A DNA stretch of 64,000 nt. It comes from Pseudoduganella lurida. Its GTDB lineage: Bacteria; Pseudomonadota; Gammaproteobacteria; Burkholderiales; Burkholderiaceae_D. Below the pieces are notes generated by a model. It searched no databases, was not told the origin of the DNA, and saw only the letters and a program-made list of their open reading frames with translations. The DNA lies in the NCBI RefSeq assembly GCF_007830455.1, contig NZ_VLLB01000001.1, positions 496,001-560,000 on the forward strand, written 5' to 3'. The position numbers were made by a program, and so were the translations under genes. Shown in pieces: positions 18,746 through 27,767 of the stretch (positions within the stretch are counted from its first letter, which is position 1; each line of letters starts with the position of its first letter).

Positions 18746-20245
18746 ATGAGCGGTAACAGCAAGGCGGTGGAGTCGGCGATCCCCGAATTCAAGCAGATCA
18801 TGGGGCATCCCGCCCCGCTGTGGATGTTGTTCATGACGGAGTTCTGGGAGCGCTTTGCGTTCTACGGCATCCGCTGGGCGCTCGTCCTCTACATCGTGGC
18901 TCAGTTCCACGGCGGCGCCGCCACCGGCGAAGCCGATGCGAACCTCACCTACGGCTCCTACCTCGCCCTGGTGTACGCGGCGGCCCTGTTCGGCGGCTAT
19001 GTCGCGGACCGGCTGCTCGGCTACCAGCGCTCGATCTTGATCGGCGCCGCCTTCATGGCCGCCGGCCTGTTCATGATCGCCATCCCCGATCCGACCATCT
19101 TCAAGCTGGGCCTGGCCACCATCATCACCGGCAACGGCCTGTTCAAGCCCATCATCTCCACGATGGTCGGCAAGCTGTACTCGGCCACCGACACGCGGCG
19201 CGACAGCGGCTTCACCATCTTCTACATGGGCATCAACGCCGGCGCCTTCGTGGCACCGATCCTGACCCAGTACCTGGCGCAGTACGTGTTCAACACGGGC
19301 GACACGCCGGCCTACAACATCGTCTTCATCGCCTCCGGCATCGGCATGCTGATCAGCCTCGTCTGGTTCTTCATCGGCCGCGCGCAGCTCAAGGGCATCG
19401 GCATGCCGGAAGCGCATGCGCAAAGTACATCGCGCATCCTGTATGTGATGATCGGCGCGCTTGCCGTGATCCCCGTCGTCTATGCACTGCTGGCCGTGGG
19501 CGCACAGCAGCTGCAGGTCGTGCTGACGGTGCTGTTCGTGCTGCTGGCCGTGATGCTGCTGGTCGAGGGCTACCGCAACGGCCCGGTCGCGCGCGATAAA
19601 GTATGGGCGATGATGATCATCTTCTTCTTCAACATCCTGTTCTGGATGTTCTTCGAGCAGGCCGGCAGTTCGTTCACCTTCCTGGCCGAGAACATCGTCA
19701 ACCGCATGTTCGGCACCTGGGAATTCCCGACCGCCTGGTTCCAGAGCGTGAACTCCACCGCCATCATCCTGTGCGCACCGATCATCGCGGCCACCTGGAT
19801 CTGGCTGGCGCGCCGCAATGCCGAACCGTCGATTCCCCGCAAGTTCGGCCTGGGCCTGATCTTCAACGGCCTGGCGTTCCTGCTGCTGGTGATCGCGCTG
19901 AAGACGATGGTCGTCGACGGCAAGATCCCGTTCTGGACGCTGTTCATGGTCTACACGATCCAGTCGATCGGCGAGCTGTGCCTGTCGCCGATCGGCCTGT
20001 CGATGGTGACGAAGCTGGCGCCCACGCGCCTGGTCGGCCTGGGCATGGGCGGCTGGTTCCTGTCGACCGGCATCGGCAACAACCTGTCGGGCATCTTCGC
20101 CTCGCACGTCTCCGGCGAATCGGGCATGTCGGTGGCGTCCGCGCTGGCCGGCTACAACTTCGGGTTCTGGTCGCTGGTCATCGGCGGCGCGCTGCTGTTC
20201 CTGCTCGCACCGCTGATCCAGAAGCTGATGCACGGCGTGAAGTAA
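18746..20245 (+). CDS. Proton-dependent oligopeptide transporter (POT/PTR2 family)
   Basis: Inner-membrane proton symporter for di- and tripeptides, 499 residues with about 14 hydrophobic helices. The N-terminal ERFAFYGIRWALVLYI matches the conserved ExxERFxYYG motif, and FYMGINAGAFVAPIL is the PTR2 signature on helix 5. The start is supported by a good RBS (AGGAG 8 bases upstream). It stands alone with its own promoter and a perfect terminator. Confidence 0.92.
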   Translation: MSGNSKAVESAIPEFKQIMGHPAPLWMLFMTEFWERFAFYGIRWALVLYIVAQFHGGAATGEADANLTYGSYLALVYAAALFGGYVADRLLGYQRSILIGAAFMAAGLFMIAIPDPTIFKLGLATIITGNGLFKPIISTMVGKLYSATDTRRDSGFTIFYMGINAGAFVAPILTQYLAQYVFNTGDTPAYNIVFIASGIGMLISLVWFFIGRAQLKGIGMPEAHAQSTSRILYVMIGALAVIPVVYALLAVGAQQLQVVLTVLFVLLAVMLLVEGYRNGPVARDKVWAMMIIFFFNILFWMFFEQAGSSFTFLAENIVNRMFGTWEFPTAWFQSVNSTAIILCAPIIAATWIWLARRNAEPSIPRKFGLGLIFNGLAFLLLVIALKTMVVDGKIPFWTLFMVYTIQSIGELCLSPIGLSMVTKLAPTRLVGLGMGGWFLSTGIGNNLSGIFASHVSGESGMSVASALAGYNFGFWSLVIGGALLFLLAPLIQKLMHGVK

Positions 20246-20262
20246 GCGTCCTCCGGCATGGC

Positions 20263-20289
20263 AAAACGGCGACCACAGGTCGCCGTTTT
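20263..20289 (+). terminator. Intrinsic terminator after the peptide transporter
   Basis: A perfect 12-base stem, AAAACGGCGACC against GGTCGCCGTTTT, with a 3-base loop. Symmetry of the A and T ends allows action on both strands, which suits the convergent glpD. Confidence 0.9.
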
Positions 20290-20357
20290 CAATTGATCGC
20301 CGGTTTTCAATCCATCGCCGTTTTCAACTGGCCGCTGTCTTCGCTCCGTCGCCGTTG
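20280..20357. repeat. Short degenerate repeats of TCGCCGTTTTCAA
   Basis: Four imperfect copies of a 13-18 base unit (TCGCCG-TTTTCAA, the last ones decayed) follow the terminator and run up to the glpD stop. The unit is the right arm of the terminator hairpin, so the array looks like partial duplications of it. Confidence 0.6.
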
Positions 20358-21896
20358 TCACCTGGCCGCGGGATGCACCGCCAGCCAGGCGTCCAGCTGC
20401 TGCGCCGCGCCGGCGGGCAGGTGCAGGCCCAGCTTGGTGCGGCGCCACAGGATGTCCGCCGCTGTCGTCGCCCATTCGTGGCGGCGCAGGTAGTCGAGTT
20501 CCGCCTCGTACAGTCCCGGCAGCACCTGCTCGCCCATGTCCGCCATCGCGGCGCGGCCCTGCAGCAGCGTATGGATGCGGGTGCCGTAGGCATGCGCGTA
20601 CCGGCCGATGAGCGGGCAGTCCAGCCAGCCGTACTGCACCTTCAGGCTGGAGCCCCACTGGTCGAATTCGAGCACCGAGCGGTTCTGCGGCACGGCGCCG
20701 AACAGGTCCCCGCCCGGCAGGCAGGCGTCCGCCGTCCAGGCGGTGCCCGGCTGGCCCAGGGCCTTGCCCACCAGGTCCGCCGCTTCCTCCGCCAGCTTGC
20801 GGTAGGTGGTGAGTTTGCCGCCGAACACGGTGAGCAGTGGCGCGCCGGCGCTCTCGACTTCCAGCCGGTAATCGCGCGTGACGGCGCTGGCCTTCGCATC
20901 GCCGTCCTCGAGCAGGGGCCGCACGCCGGCGAAACTCCACACCACGTCCGACGGCTGCACGGGCGTGACGAGATAGCGGCCGGCCGCATCGCACAGGTAG
21001 CGGATCTCGTCTTCGCTGATCCGCACGACACCGGGATCGCCCCGATAATCGACGTCCGTGGTGCCGATCAGGCTGAAATCGCGTTCGTAGGGAATGACAA
21101 AGACGATCCTGCCGTCCTCATGCTGGAACAGGTAGGCGTCGTCATGGCCCGGCAGGCGCGGCACGACGATATGGCTGCCCTTCACGAGGCGCAGCTGATG
21201 GGTATGGGGCCGCTGCAGGGCGGCGTCCAGGAACGACGCGGCCCACGGTCCGGCGGCATTGACGAGGCAGCGCACCTTCGCTTCCTTGACGGTGCCATCG
21301 GCCTTGCGCAGCGTGACCTGCCACAGATCACCCTCGCGTCGCGCGGCGAGAACGCTGGTGCGCGGCAGGATGCAGGCCCCCTTCTCCGACGCGTCCATCG
21401 CGTTCAGCACCACCAGGCGGGCATCGTCCACCCAGCCATCCGAATACACGAAGGCCTGCTGGTACTGGGGCCGCAGGGCACGCCCGGCGGGATGGCAGGA
21501 CAGGCGCACGGTTTGCGAGGCGGGCAGCAGTTCGCGGCGCGCCAGCCGGTCGTACAGGAACAGGCCCGCACGCACCAGCAGCGCGCTCCGTTGACCGGCG
21601 TGCGGCATCACGAAGCGCATCGGCCGCATGATGTGCGGGGCGGCGCGCAGCAGCACTTCCCGTTCCGCCAGCGCCTTGCGCACCAGGCCGAATTCGTAGT
21701 GCTCCAGGTAGCGCAGGCCGCCGTGGATCAGCTTTGTGGAGGCCGACGAGGTGTGGGAGGCCAGGTCGTCGCGCTCGCACAGCGCCACCGACAGGCCGCG
21801 CCCGGCGATGTCGCGCGCGATGCCGGCACCGTTGATGCCGCCTCCGACCACCAGAACGTCCACGTCCGAATCGACGCCACACTTTGCCGCTGACAT
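20358..21896 (-). CDS. glpD: Aerobic glycerol-3-phosphate dehydrogenase
   Basis: Membrane-associated flavoprotein that oxidises glycerol-3-phosphate to dihydroxyacetone phosphate and feeds electrons to quinone. Length is 512 residues. The FAD-binding VLVVGGGINGAGIARDIAGR lies near residue 17, then STKLIHGGLRYLEHYEFGLV, GPWAASFL, and GGKLTTYRKLAEEAADLV near residue 350, typical of GlpD. ATG 21896 is chosen over the adjacent GTG at 21899. No glpK, glpF or glpR lies nearby. Confidence 0.95.
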   Translation of the reverse strand: MSAAKCGVDSDVDVLVVGGGINGAGIARDIAGRGLSVALCERDDLASHTSSASTKLIHGGLRYLEHYEFGLVRKALAEREVLLRAAPHIMRPMRFVMPHAGQRSALLVRAGLFLYDRLARRELLPASQTVRLSCHPAGRALRPQYQQAFVYSDGWVDDARLVVLNAMDASEKGACILPRTSVLAARREGDLWQVTLRKADGTVKEAKVRCLVNAAGPWAASFLDAALQRPHTHQLRLVKGSHIVVPRLPGHDDAYLFQHEDGRIVFVIPYERDFSLIGTTDVDYRGDPGVVRISEDEIRYLCDAAGRYLVTPVQPSDVVWSFAGVRPLLEDGDAKASAVTRDYRLEVESAGAPLLTVFGGKLTTYRKLAEEAADLVGKALGQPGTAWTADACLPGGDLFGAVPQNRSVLEFDQWGSSLKVQYGWLDCPLIGRYAHAYGTRIHTLLQGRAAMADMGEQVLPGLYEAELDYLRRHEWATTAADILWRRTKLGLHLPAGAAQQLDAWLAVHPAAR

Positions 21897-22037
21897 CACT
21901 TCCCCGCTGAATAATTTCTATGAAGATACGTCAGTTGCGCACCCGTGGCAAGCGCCGTCACGCTCAGGGTCCCCGGCGCGGATGGAAGGTGCCTATTTTC
22001 GCGGCATCCCGGGCGCGGACGTCATTGTCACGTCGTC

Positions 22038-22043
22038 TATAAT
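22038..22043 (+). promoter_or_regulatory. Consensus -10 box upstream of the PBP1a gene
   Basis: A perfect TATAAT lies 15 bases before the ATG at 22059, implying a very short 5' leader if used. No convincing -35 was found. Confidence 0.4.
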
Positions 22044-22058
22044 GGCCCGGTCTTCAAC

Positions 22059-24497
22059 ATGGACCACCCCGTTTTGACTACTACGCTCTCCTGGCTGAAC
22101 CGCCGCAACGCACTGCGCGGCCTGATCGCCATCGCCGTCGCCGGCCTCGTCGCCACCCTTGCCGTGCTGGGCTACCTGTTCCTGGTCGTCCGCCCGAAAC
22201 TGCCGTCGCTGGACGCCGTCACCGACTACAAGCCGAAGATCCCGCTGCGCATCTACACTGCGGATCACGTGCTGATCGGCGAATTCGGCGAAGAGCACCG
22301 CGACTTCGTGCCCATCAAGAATATCCCGGACATGATGAAGAAGGCCGTGCTGGCCATCGAGGACACGCGTTTCTACGAGCATGGCGGCATCGACTGGGTG
22401 CGCGCGATGGGCGCGATGAAGGCCAACCTGGCCGGCGGCTTCCGCCAGGGCGGCTCGACCATCTCCATGCAGGTGGCGCGCAACTTCTTCCTGACGCGCG
22501 AGAAGGTCCTGTCGCGCAAGCTCAACGAGGTGATGCTGACCTACAAGATCGAGGATGCGCTGACGAAGGACCAGATCCTGGAGCTGTACATGAACCAGAT
22601 CTACCTGGGCCAGCGCTCGTTCGGCTTCGCCGCGGCCGCCCAGGTCTATTTCGGCAAGACGCTGCAGGAGCTGTCGGTCGCCGAGATCGCGATGCTGGCC
22701 GGCCTGCCGCAAAATCCGGCGCGCCACAACCCCGTGTCGAACTTCAAGCGTGCCAAGGCGCGCCAGGCGCTCGTGCTGCGCCGCCTGCACGATCTCGACT
22801 ACATCAGCGATGCGCAGTACGAAGCGGCGCAGCACGAGACCCTGCACATCAATAACAAGGGCCAGGAGTTCGACACGCATGCCGAATACGTGGCCGAACT
22901 GGCACGCCAGGCCGTGTTCGCCGAGTTCCAGGAAGAGGCGTACACGCGCGGCATCGTGGTGCACACGACGATCCTGAAGGCCGACCAGGATGCGGCCTAC
23001 GAATCGGTGCGCCGCAACGTGATCGCCTACGACCAGCGCCATGGCTACCGGGGCCCCGAGGCCTTCATCGAGCTGCCCGACGGCGACGAGGAACGCGAGG
23101 AAGCGATCGACGAGGCGCTGGGCCGCCGCCCGTCCAGCGACGGCCTGATTCCGGCAGTCGTGCTGTCCGCCAGCGCCAGCGAAGTGCGCGCCGAGACGGC
23201 CGACGGCGACGATGTGCGCATCAGGGGCGACGGCCTGAAGCTGGCCGCGCCGGCATTGTCCTCGAAGGCGAAGGACGGCATCCGCATCCGTCCCGGCGCC
23301 GTGATCCGCGTCGCGCAGGACAAGAAGGGCTGGGCCATCACGCAGGTGCCGAAAGTGGCGGCCGCCTTCGTGTCCATCGATGCCGCCACCGGCGCGTATC
23401 ACGCGATGGTGGGCGGCTTCGACTACAACCTGCAGAAGTTCAACCACGTGACGCAGGCGTGGCGCCAGCCCGGGTCGTCGATCAAGCCGTTCGTCTACTC
23501 GGCCGCCATCGACAAGGGTTTCGGTCCGTCGTCGCTGATCAACGACGTGCCCATCGAACTGCCGGGCGGCGCGAACGGCGAGCCGTGGAAGCCGCAGAAC
23601 GACGATTTCAAGTTCGACGGTCCGATCACGATGCGCCGCGCGCTGTCCGAATCGAAGAACGTGCCGTCGGTGCGCATCCTGCGCGCCGTCACGGTGCCGT
23701 ATGCGCACGAGTTCCTGGGCCGCTTCGGCCTCGATCCGGCCCGCCATCCGAACAACCTGACGATGGCCCTGGGCACCGGCGCCGTCACGCCGCAGCAGAT
23801 GGCCGGTGCGTATTCCGTGTTCGCCAACGGCGGCTACAAGGTGCAGCCCTACCTGATCGCCCGCATCGAGGATGCCGAGGGCAAGGTGCTGAAAGCCGTG
23901 CCGCCGCCACCGAAGCTGACCGACGAGGCCCGCGTGCTCGATGCCCGCAACGCCTTCATCATGGACAGCATGCTGCGCGAAGTGGCCCGCAGCGGCACGG
24001 GCGCGGCGGCCACGCAGCGCATCGGCCGCACCGATATCGCAGGCAAGACGGGCACCACGAGCGACGCCGTCGACGGCTGGTTCGGCGGCTACGGCGGCGG
24101 CATCGTGGCAGTGGCCTGGATGGGCTACGACGAGCCGAAGTCGCTGGGCGGCCGCGAGTTCGGCGCCACGCTGGCGCTGCCGATCTGGATCGACTACATG
24201 AAGGTGGCGCTGGCCAGGCGACCCGTCGTCGAACGCGAGGCGCCGGAAGGCGTGGTGCAGCTCGATGGCGACTGGATCCTGGAAGAGTATGCGGCCGACC
24301 CGACGGTGCGCGGCATCGACCTCGACGAAGCGGTGCCGGGCCAGGCAGGAGTACCGGTGCCACAGATGGAAGGCGGCGAGCAGCCGGCGCTGCCGGGCGC
24401 CCCGGTGATCGCGCCGGTGTCGCCCGCCGTTCCGCCATCGACCCTGCCGAATGTCGCACCCGCCATCCCGCCGAATCCGCCACCCGAGACGAACTAG
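22059..24497 (+). CDS. mrcA: Penicillin-binding protein 1A, bifunctional transglycosylase/transpeptidase
   Basis: Polymerises and cross-links peptidoglycan in the periplasm, 812 residues. It has one N-terminal membrane helix (LIAIAVAGLVATLAVLGYLF). The GT51 transglycosylase motifs are EDTRFYEHGGID, GGSTISMQVARNFF and RKLNEVML. An OB-like insert follows. The transpeptidase motifs are the serine in PGSSIKPF, SESKN, and AGKTGTTSDAVDGWF. The tail is rich in proline and alanine. ATG 22059 gives a short cytoplasmic tail before the helix; the frame reaches 21945 but would destroy that topology. Its 3' end converges on vgrG. Confidence 0.95.
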   Translation: MDHPVLTTTLSWLNRRNALRGLIAIAVAGLVATLAVLGYLFLVVRPKLPSLDAVTDYKPKIPLRIYTADHVLIGEFGEEHRDFVPIKNIPDMMKKAVLAIEDTRFYEHGGIDWVRAMGAMKANLAGGFRQGGSTISMQVARNFFLTREKVLSRKLNEVMLTYKIEDALTKDQILELYMNQIYLGQRSFGFAAAAQVYFGKTLQELSVAEIAMLAGLPQNPARHNPVSNFKRAKARQALVLRRLHDLDYISDAQYEAAQHETLHINNKGQEFDTHAEYVAELARQAVFAEFQEEAYTRGIVVHTTILKADQDAAYESVRRNVIAYDQRHGYRGPEAFIELPDGDEEREEAIDEALGRRPSSDGLIPAVVLSASASEVRAETADGDDVRIRGDGLKLAAPALSSKAKDGIRIRPGAVIRVAQDKKGWAITQVPKVAAAFVSIDAATGAYHAMVGGFDYNLQKFNHVTQAWRQPGSSIKPFVYSAAIDKGFGPSSLINDVPIELPGGANGEPWKPQNDDFKFDGPITMRRALSESKNVPSVRILRAVTVPYAHEFLGRFGLDPARHPNNLTMALGTGAVTPQQMAGAYSVFANGGYKVQPYLIARIEDAEGKVLKAVPPPPKLTDEARVLDARNAFIMDSMLREVARSGTGAAATQRIGRTDIAGKTGTTSDAVDGWFGGYGGGIVAVAWMGYDEPKSLGGREFGATLALPIWIDYMKVALARRPVVEREAPEGVVQLDGDWILEEYAADPTVRGIDLDEAVPGQAGVPVPQMEGGEQPALPGAPVIAPVSPAVPPSTLPNVAPAIPPNPPPETN

Positions 24498-24526
24498 CCG
24501 TTGTCATGCGGGGCACAGCACGTTGA

Positions 24527-26497
24527 TCAGTTGATCTTCACCACGGCGCCCTGCACGGTGACGGGGCCGGCCGCCTTCGCGTCGAGCTTGCCGCTGGCGT
24601 CCAGCGTGATCTGCGCGCCCTTGATGGTGATGGCAGCGGGCTCGATCAGGATGCTGCTGCTGCCCACCTTCAGTTCGATCGACGTGGTGGCCGTGACCAC
24701 GATCTTCGCCTTGCCCGTGATGGTCTGGTCGCCCGTGACCGTGACGGTCTGCCTGCCGCCCACGTCGAGCGTCTGGTCCAGCGTGATCGCCACCGTCTGG
24801 CTGTGCTCCACCGTCTCGCGGTCGTCGTGCGCCACCTTCACGGTGCGGTCATGGCCCACCTCGAGCGACTGGTCGTTGGCGATGCGCACCGTCTGGTCGC
24901 CCTTGTCCTTCTTCTCGAAGCCGACCGTCAGCGTGTCGTTGTTCTTCACCACGCGGTTGAAGTCCTTCTCGGCCTGCACGAAGATCTCTTCGGCATCCTT
25001 GCGGTCCTCGAAGCGCAGCTCGTTGTAGCCGCCGCCACCCTTCGAGCTGTTGGTGCGCAACGTCGATTTCGTCTGCTCGCCCGGGAGGCCATAGGGCGGC
25101 ATGGCGTCGCCGTTGTACACGCAGCCGGTCACGAGCGGGCGGTCCGGATCGCCTTCCAGGAAGCTGACGACGACCTCCATGCCGATCCGGGGAATGAACA
25201 TGCTGCCCCAGCCCTTGCCGGCCCAGGCCTGCTGCACCCGCACCCAGCAGGAACTGGCCTCGTCGTCCTGGCCATCGCGGTCCCAGTGGAACTGCACCTT
25301 GATGCGGCCGTACTTGTCGGTCCAGATCTCCTCGCCGGCCTTGCCCACCACCATGGCCGTCTGCGGACCGCGCACCACGGGCTTCGGCGTGACGGGCAGC
25401 GGCCGGTAGCTGTGCCGCTCGCCCACGGCCGTGAACGCGCAGTGGAAAGCGAAGCCGCCGCCACCGCCCGAGGCGTAGCGCAGGTCCGTCACGTCGACCG
25501 TGGTGCCCGTCACCAGCACCTTGCGGTCCTGGTCCGTGCGCGGGTGGCCGGTCAGCGCGAACATCCGGCCCGCCGCCACGCCCCGCGCATTCGTCTCGCC
25601 ATTGATCTGTTCGCACTGGCCGTGCTGGCTTTCCATGCGCGCGCGGGCCCGCGCCGTGCCGGCGCCGGCCGCCGTGTAGCCGCCCGGGTAGTCGTACAGT
25701 TCGTATTCGGCGTCCAGCGCGGCGGCGGGGATCGCGGCGCGTACCAGCAGCGCGCCGCTCGTCGAGGCGGCGGCCTTCTCGAAATCGAAATCGTTGAGCG
25801 CGCAGGCACCGGCCTGGATCTCGGTGGCCGCTTCCCACCGGTGCACCGCTTCGCCATCGACCACGCCGCGGCCTTCCTCGCCGCCGAAGCGGATGCGCGC
25901 GTAGCCCGGCGTGTCGGCATGCGCGGCATAGGAATCGGCCAGCACCATCGTGTGGCGCCCCGCCTCGTGCCGGAACCAGTAATAGATGCCCGCCTCTTCC
26001 AGCAGGCGGCTGACGAAATGGAAATCCGTCTCGCGGTACTGCACGCAGTACGGCAATTCTGCATACTCGCCGGCCAGCGCCGTGACGTCCAGATTCACCT
26101 CGCCGCCGTAGCCGCCCCCTTCGCACACCGCGCGCACGATGGCGGGCACCGATTTCTGCTGGAAGATGCGGCAGTTCGACGCGCGCGTGAGGAGCCACAG
26201 CCAGGGGCGCAGCACCGCCTCGTAGCGCGTGTAGGCGCCAGCCCGGCCGGCACACGCGAAGCGGGTGACGACACCGTGGAAGACCCGTTCGCCGCCCGCC
26301 GGCAGCACGATCGTGACGGACATCGCCTTGCCCAGCACCGCAGCGGCCGCCACATCCGGTTCGGCCGATACGAGCTGCACGCGGTACTCGAACGGCTGCC
26401 CCAGCATCTCGCTGCCGTGCAGCCGCTCCAGCAGCAGGACGTCCGCTCCGGCGGCGCTCGTGACGGTGACCTCGCGGTTCGCTTGCAGGCTGGGCAT
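24527..26497 (-). CDS. vgrG: Type VI secretion spike protein VgrG (TssI)
   Basis: Spike trimer protein at the tip of the Hcp tube, 656 residues. The N-terminal gp27-like part contains GSEMLGQPFEYRVQLVS and YCVQYRETDFHFVSRLLEEA. The gp5-like OB region contains DKYGRIKVQFHWDRDGQ and SCWVRVQQAWAGKGWG. A long beta-helix with repeated VxVxxDQT segments follows, and the protein stops at VKIN. There is no clear extra C-terminal enzyme domain, so it is probably a structural VgrG and not a specialised effector. It lies 21 bases downstream of the PAAR-like gene and was probably co-transcribed with it. Confidence 0.95.
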   Translation of the reverse strand: MPSLQANREVTVTSAAGADVLLLERLHGSEMLGQPFEYRVQLVSAEPDVAAAAVLGKAMSVTIVLPAGGERVFHGVVTRFACAGRAGAYTRYEAVLRPWLWLLTRASNCRIFQQKSVPAIVRAVCEGGGYGGEVNLDVTALAGEYAELPYCVQYRETDFHFVSRLLEEAGIYYWFRHEAGRHTMVLADSYAAHADTPGYARIRFGGEEGRGVVDGEAVHRWEAATEIQAGACALNDFDFEKAAASTSGALLVRAAIPAAALDAEYELYDYPGGYTAAGAGTARARARMESQHGQCEQINGETNARGVAAGRMFALTGHPRTDQDRKVLVTGTTVDVTDLRYASGGGGGFAFHCAFTAVGERHSYRPLPVTPKPVVRGPQTAMVVGKAGEEIWTDKYGRIKVQFHWDRDGQDDEASSCWVRVQQAWAGKGWGSMFIPRIGMEVVVSFLEGDPDRPLVTGCVYNGDAMPPYGLPGEQTKSTLRTNSSKGGGGYNELRFEDRKDAEEIFVQAEKDFNRVVKNNDTLTVGFEKKDKGDQTVRIANDQSLEVGHDRTVKVAHDDRETVEHSQTVAITLDQTLDVGGRQTVTVTGDQTITGKAKIVVTATTSIELKVGSSSILIEPAAITIKGAQITLDASGKLDAKAAGPVTVQGAVVKIN

Positions 26498-26518
26498 GAT
26501 GTCTGTCTTCGCTTCGGG

Positions 26519-26908
26519 TCAGGGAATCATCGTCTTCGTCGTGGCGGCATGCGTGAAGGCGATGACGCCGCCCCAGTTGCACAGGCACTTGCTGGTGTTG
26601 TCCAGCGCGGGCATGTTCGCGATCAGCACCGTTGCCGCGCCCGGTGTCCAGGGCGCGGCGGTCGCCGGCACGCAGGGCATCGGCGTGAGCACGCCCAGCG
26701 CCGCGGCTGTCGCTGCCGCCACCACCGGATTGGCCGGCGACTGGCACACGCCGAACGGGAGGATATTCACCAGCGGCTGGTGGTCCATGATGTTGGCGGC
26801 CGGCGGGCCTTCGGCCAGCACGCGGTTCACGGGCAGCACCGCCAAGGACGCCGGCGCCGCGCCGAACGAGCATTTCATCAGCGCCCCCATCGCGACCTGG
26901 CTGGCCAT
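26519..26908 (-). CDS. PAAR-like DUF4280 protein
   Basis: A 129-residue protein that probably caps the VgrG spike. It starts MASQVAMGALMKCSFG after GGAGGG at a good distance (ATG 26908). Conserved blocks are LPVNRVLAEGPPAANIMDH, VNILPFGVCQSPANP, GVLTPMPCVPATAAPW and SKCLCNWGGVIAF, the DUF4280 pattern with its cysteine positions. It is followed by vgrG, which supports a spike-tip role. No C-terminal toxin domain is fused. The promoter region shares motifs with that of tssA. Confidence 0.85.
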   Translation of the reverse strand: MASQVAMGALMKCSFGAAPASLAVLPVNRVLAEGPPAANIMDHQPLVNILPFGVCQSPANPVVAAATAAALGVLTPMPCVPATAAPWTPGAATVLIANMPALDNTSKCLCNWGGVIAFTHAATTKTMIP

Positions 26909-26959
26909 CAGCAACCCTCCACAGCAGCGGGCAGCCGCGCCGTTTTATTTTGCCGATGC

Positions 26960-27000
26960 TGTTTGATTTTCATTTCCAATAATCTATTATTACCGACAAT
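26960..27000 (-). promoter_or_regulatory. Upstream region of PAAR/vgrG with motifs shared with tssA
   Basis: An AT-rich stretch in a GC-rich neighbourhood. On the minus strand it holds ATTGTCGGTAATAAT (26986-27000) and GAAAATCAAACA (26960-26971). Nearly identical words (ATTCTCGGTAAAAAT and GAAAATCGAACA) lie upstream of tssA. The 15-base word ends 77 bases before this start codon and 78 bases before that of tssA. Two more TCGGT words lie at 27002-27006 and 27013-27017 (minus), spaced about one helical turn. A shared activator site or promoter is inferred. Confidence 0.55.
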
Positions 27001-27030
27001 CACCGAAAATCGACCGACTATCAAAGGAAG

Positions 27031-27741
27031 ATGCGAGATGAACAAATCGCTGCCGACACCCTGCCGCCACGCTTCCGGGCGGACCCCATGAGCGTCGACG
27101 CACACCCGGAGCAGCTGCTGCAAAGGCTTGCCGGAGCCGGGATAGCGCACGCCACCGGCAACGATCGGCACGCAGCGCCCGGTGCGCCTGCCCTGTGCGC
27201 GGCGCTGCTGGGCGCGCTGCTGCCGACGCCGGCCGAAACCCTGGACGTGCTGGACGCCGGCTGCGGCGAAGGCGCGTGCGGTTCCCTGCTGCAGCCCTAC
27301 GCCCGCGAGCTGACAGGCGTGGACCGCGCGCCCGCCAGGCTCGCCGTGGCGCGTGAACGGGGCGGCTACGACGCGCTGCAGGAAGCGGAACTGACAGCGT
27401 GGCTGGCCGGCCACCCGGCCACGTATGACCTGGTCGTGGCGGCCGACGTACTGCGCCATTTCGGCGACCTGCACGGCGTGCTGCGCGCTGCCGCCACGGC
27501 GCTGCGGCCCTTCGGCCAGCTGCTGTTCACCGTGCAAGAGGCGCCAGGCGCCAGCGTGACCCGCTACCTGCTGCAGCCGAACGGCCGCTACAGCCACGCC
27601 GAGGCCCATGTGCGCGGTGCACTCGACGCGGCCGGTTTCACGGTGGCCGTCGTCAGCCGCATCACGCTCGGCACGCAGCAGCAGGGGCAACAGCTGCAGC
27701 GAGGCGGCCTGCTGGTCGCGGCCTTCAGACGCAGTGCCTGA
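27031..27741 (+). CDS. Class I SAM-dependent methyltransferase-like protein
   Basis: A 236-residue protein with the SAM-binding motif LDVLDAGCGEGACGSLL near residue 70, an acidic GVDRAPARL strand end, and DLVVAADVLRHF followed by LRPFGQLLFTVQEA. The fold is a class I methyltransferase; the substrate is unknown. Start is uncertain: ATG 27031 has AAGGAAG too close, and ATG 27088 (MSVDAHPEQLL) is equally possible. It sits between the two T6SS units, on the opposite strand, converging with clpV. It may be an accessory gene carried with the spike, or unrelated. Confidence 0.7.
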   Translation: MRDEQIAADTLPPRFRADPMSVDAHPEQLLQRLAGAGIAHATGNDRHAAPGAPALCAALLGALLPTPAETLDVLDAGCGEGACGSLLQPYARELTGVDRAPARLAVARERGGYDALQEAELTAWLAGHPATYDLVVAADVLRHFGDLHGVLRAAATALRPFGQLLFTVQEAPGASVTRYLLQPNGRYSHAEAHVRGALDAAGFTVAVVSRITLGTQQQGQQLQRGGLLVAAFRRSA

Positions 27742-27767
27742 ACCGTCCACAACGGCATCACGCGAAG

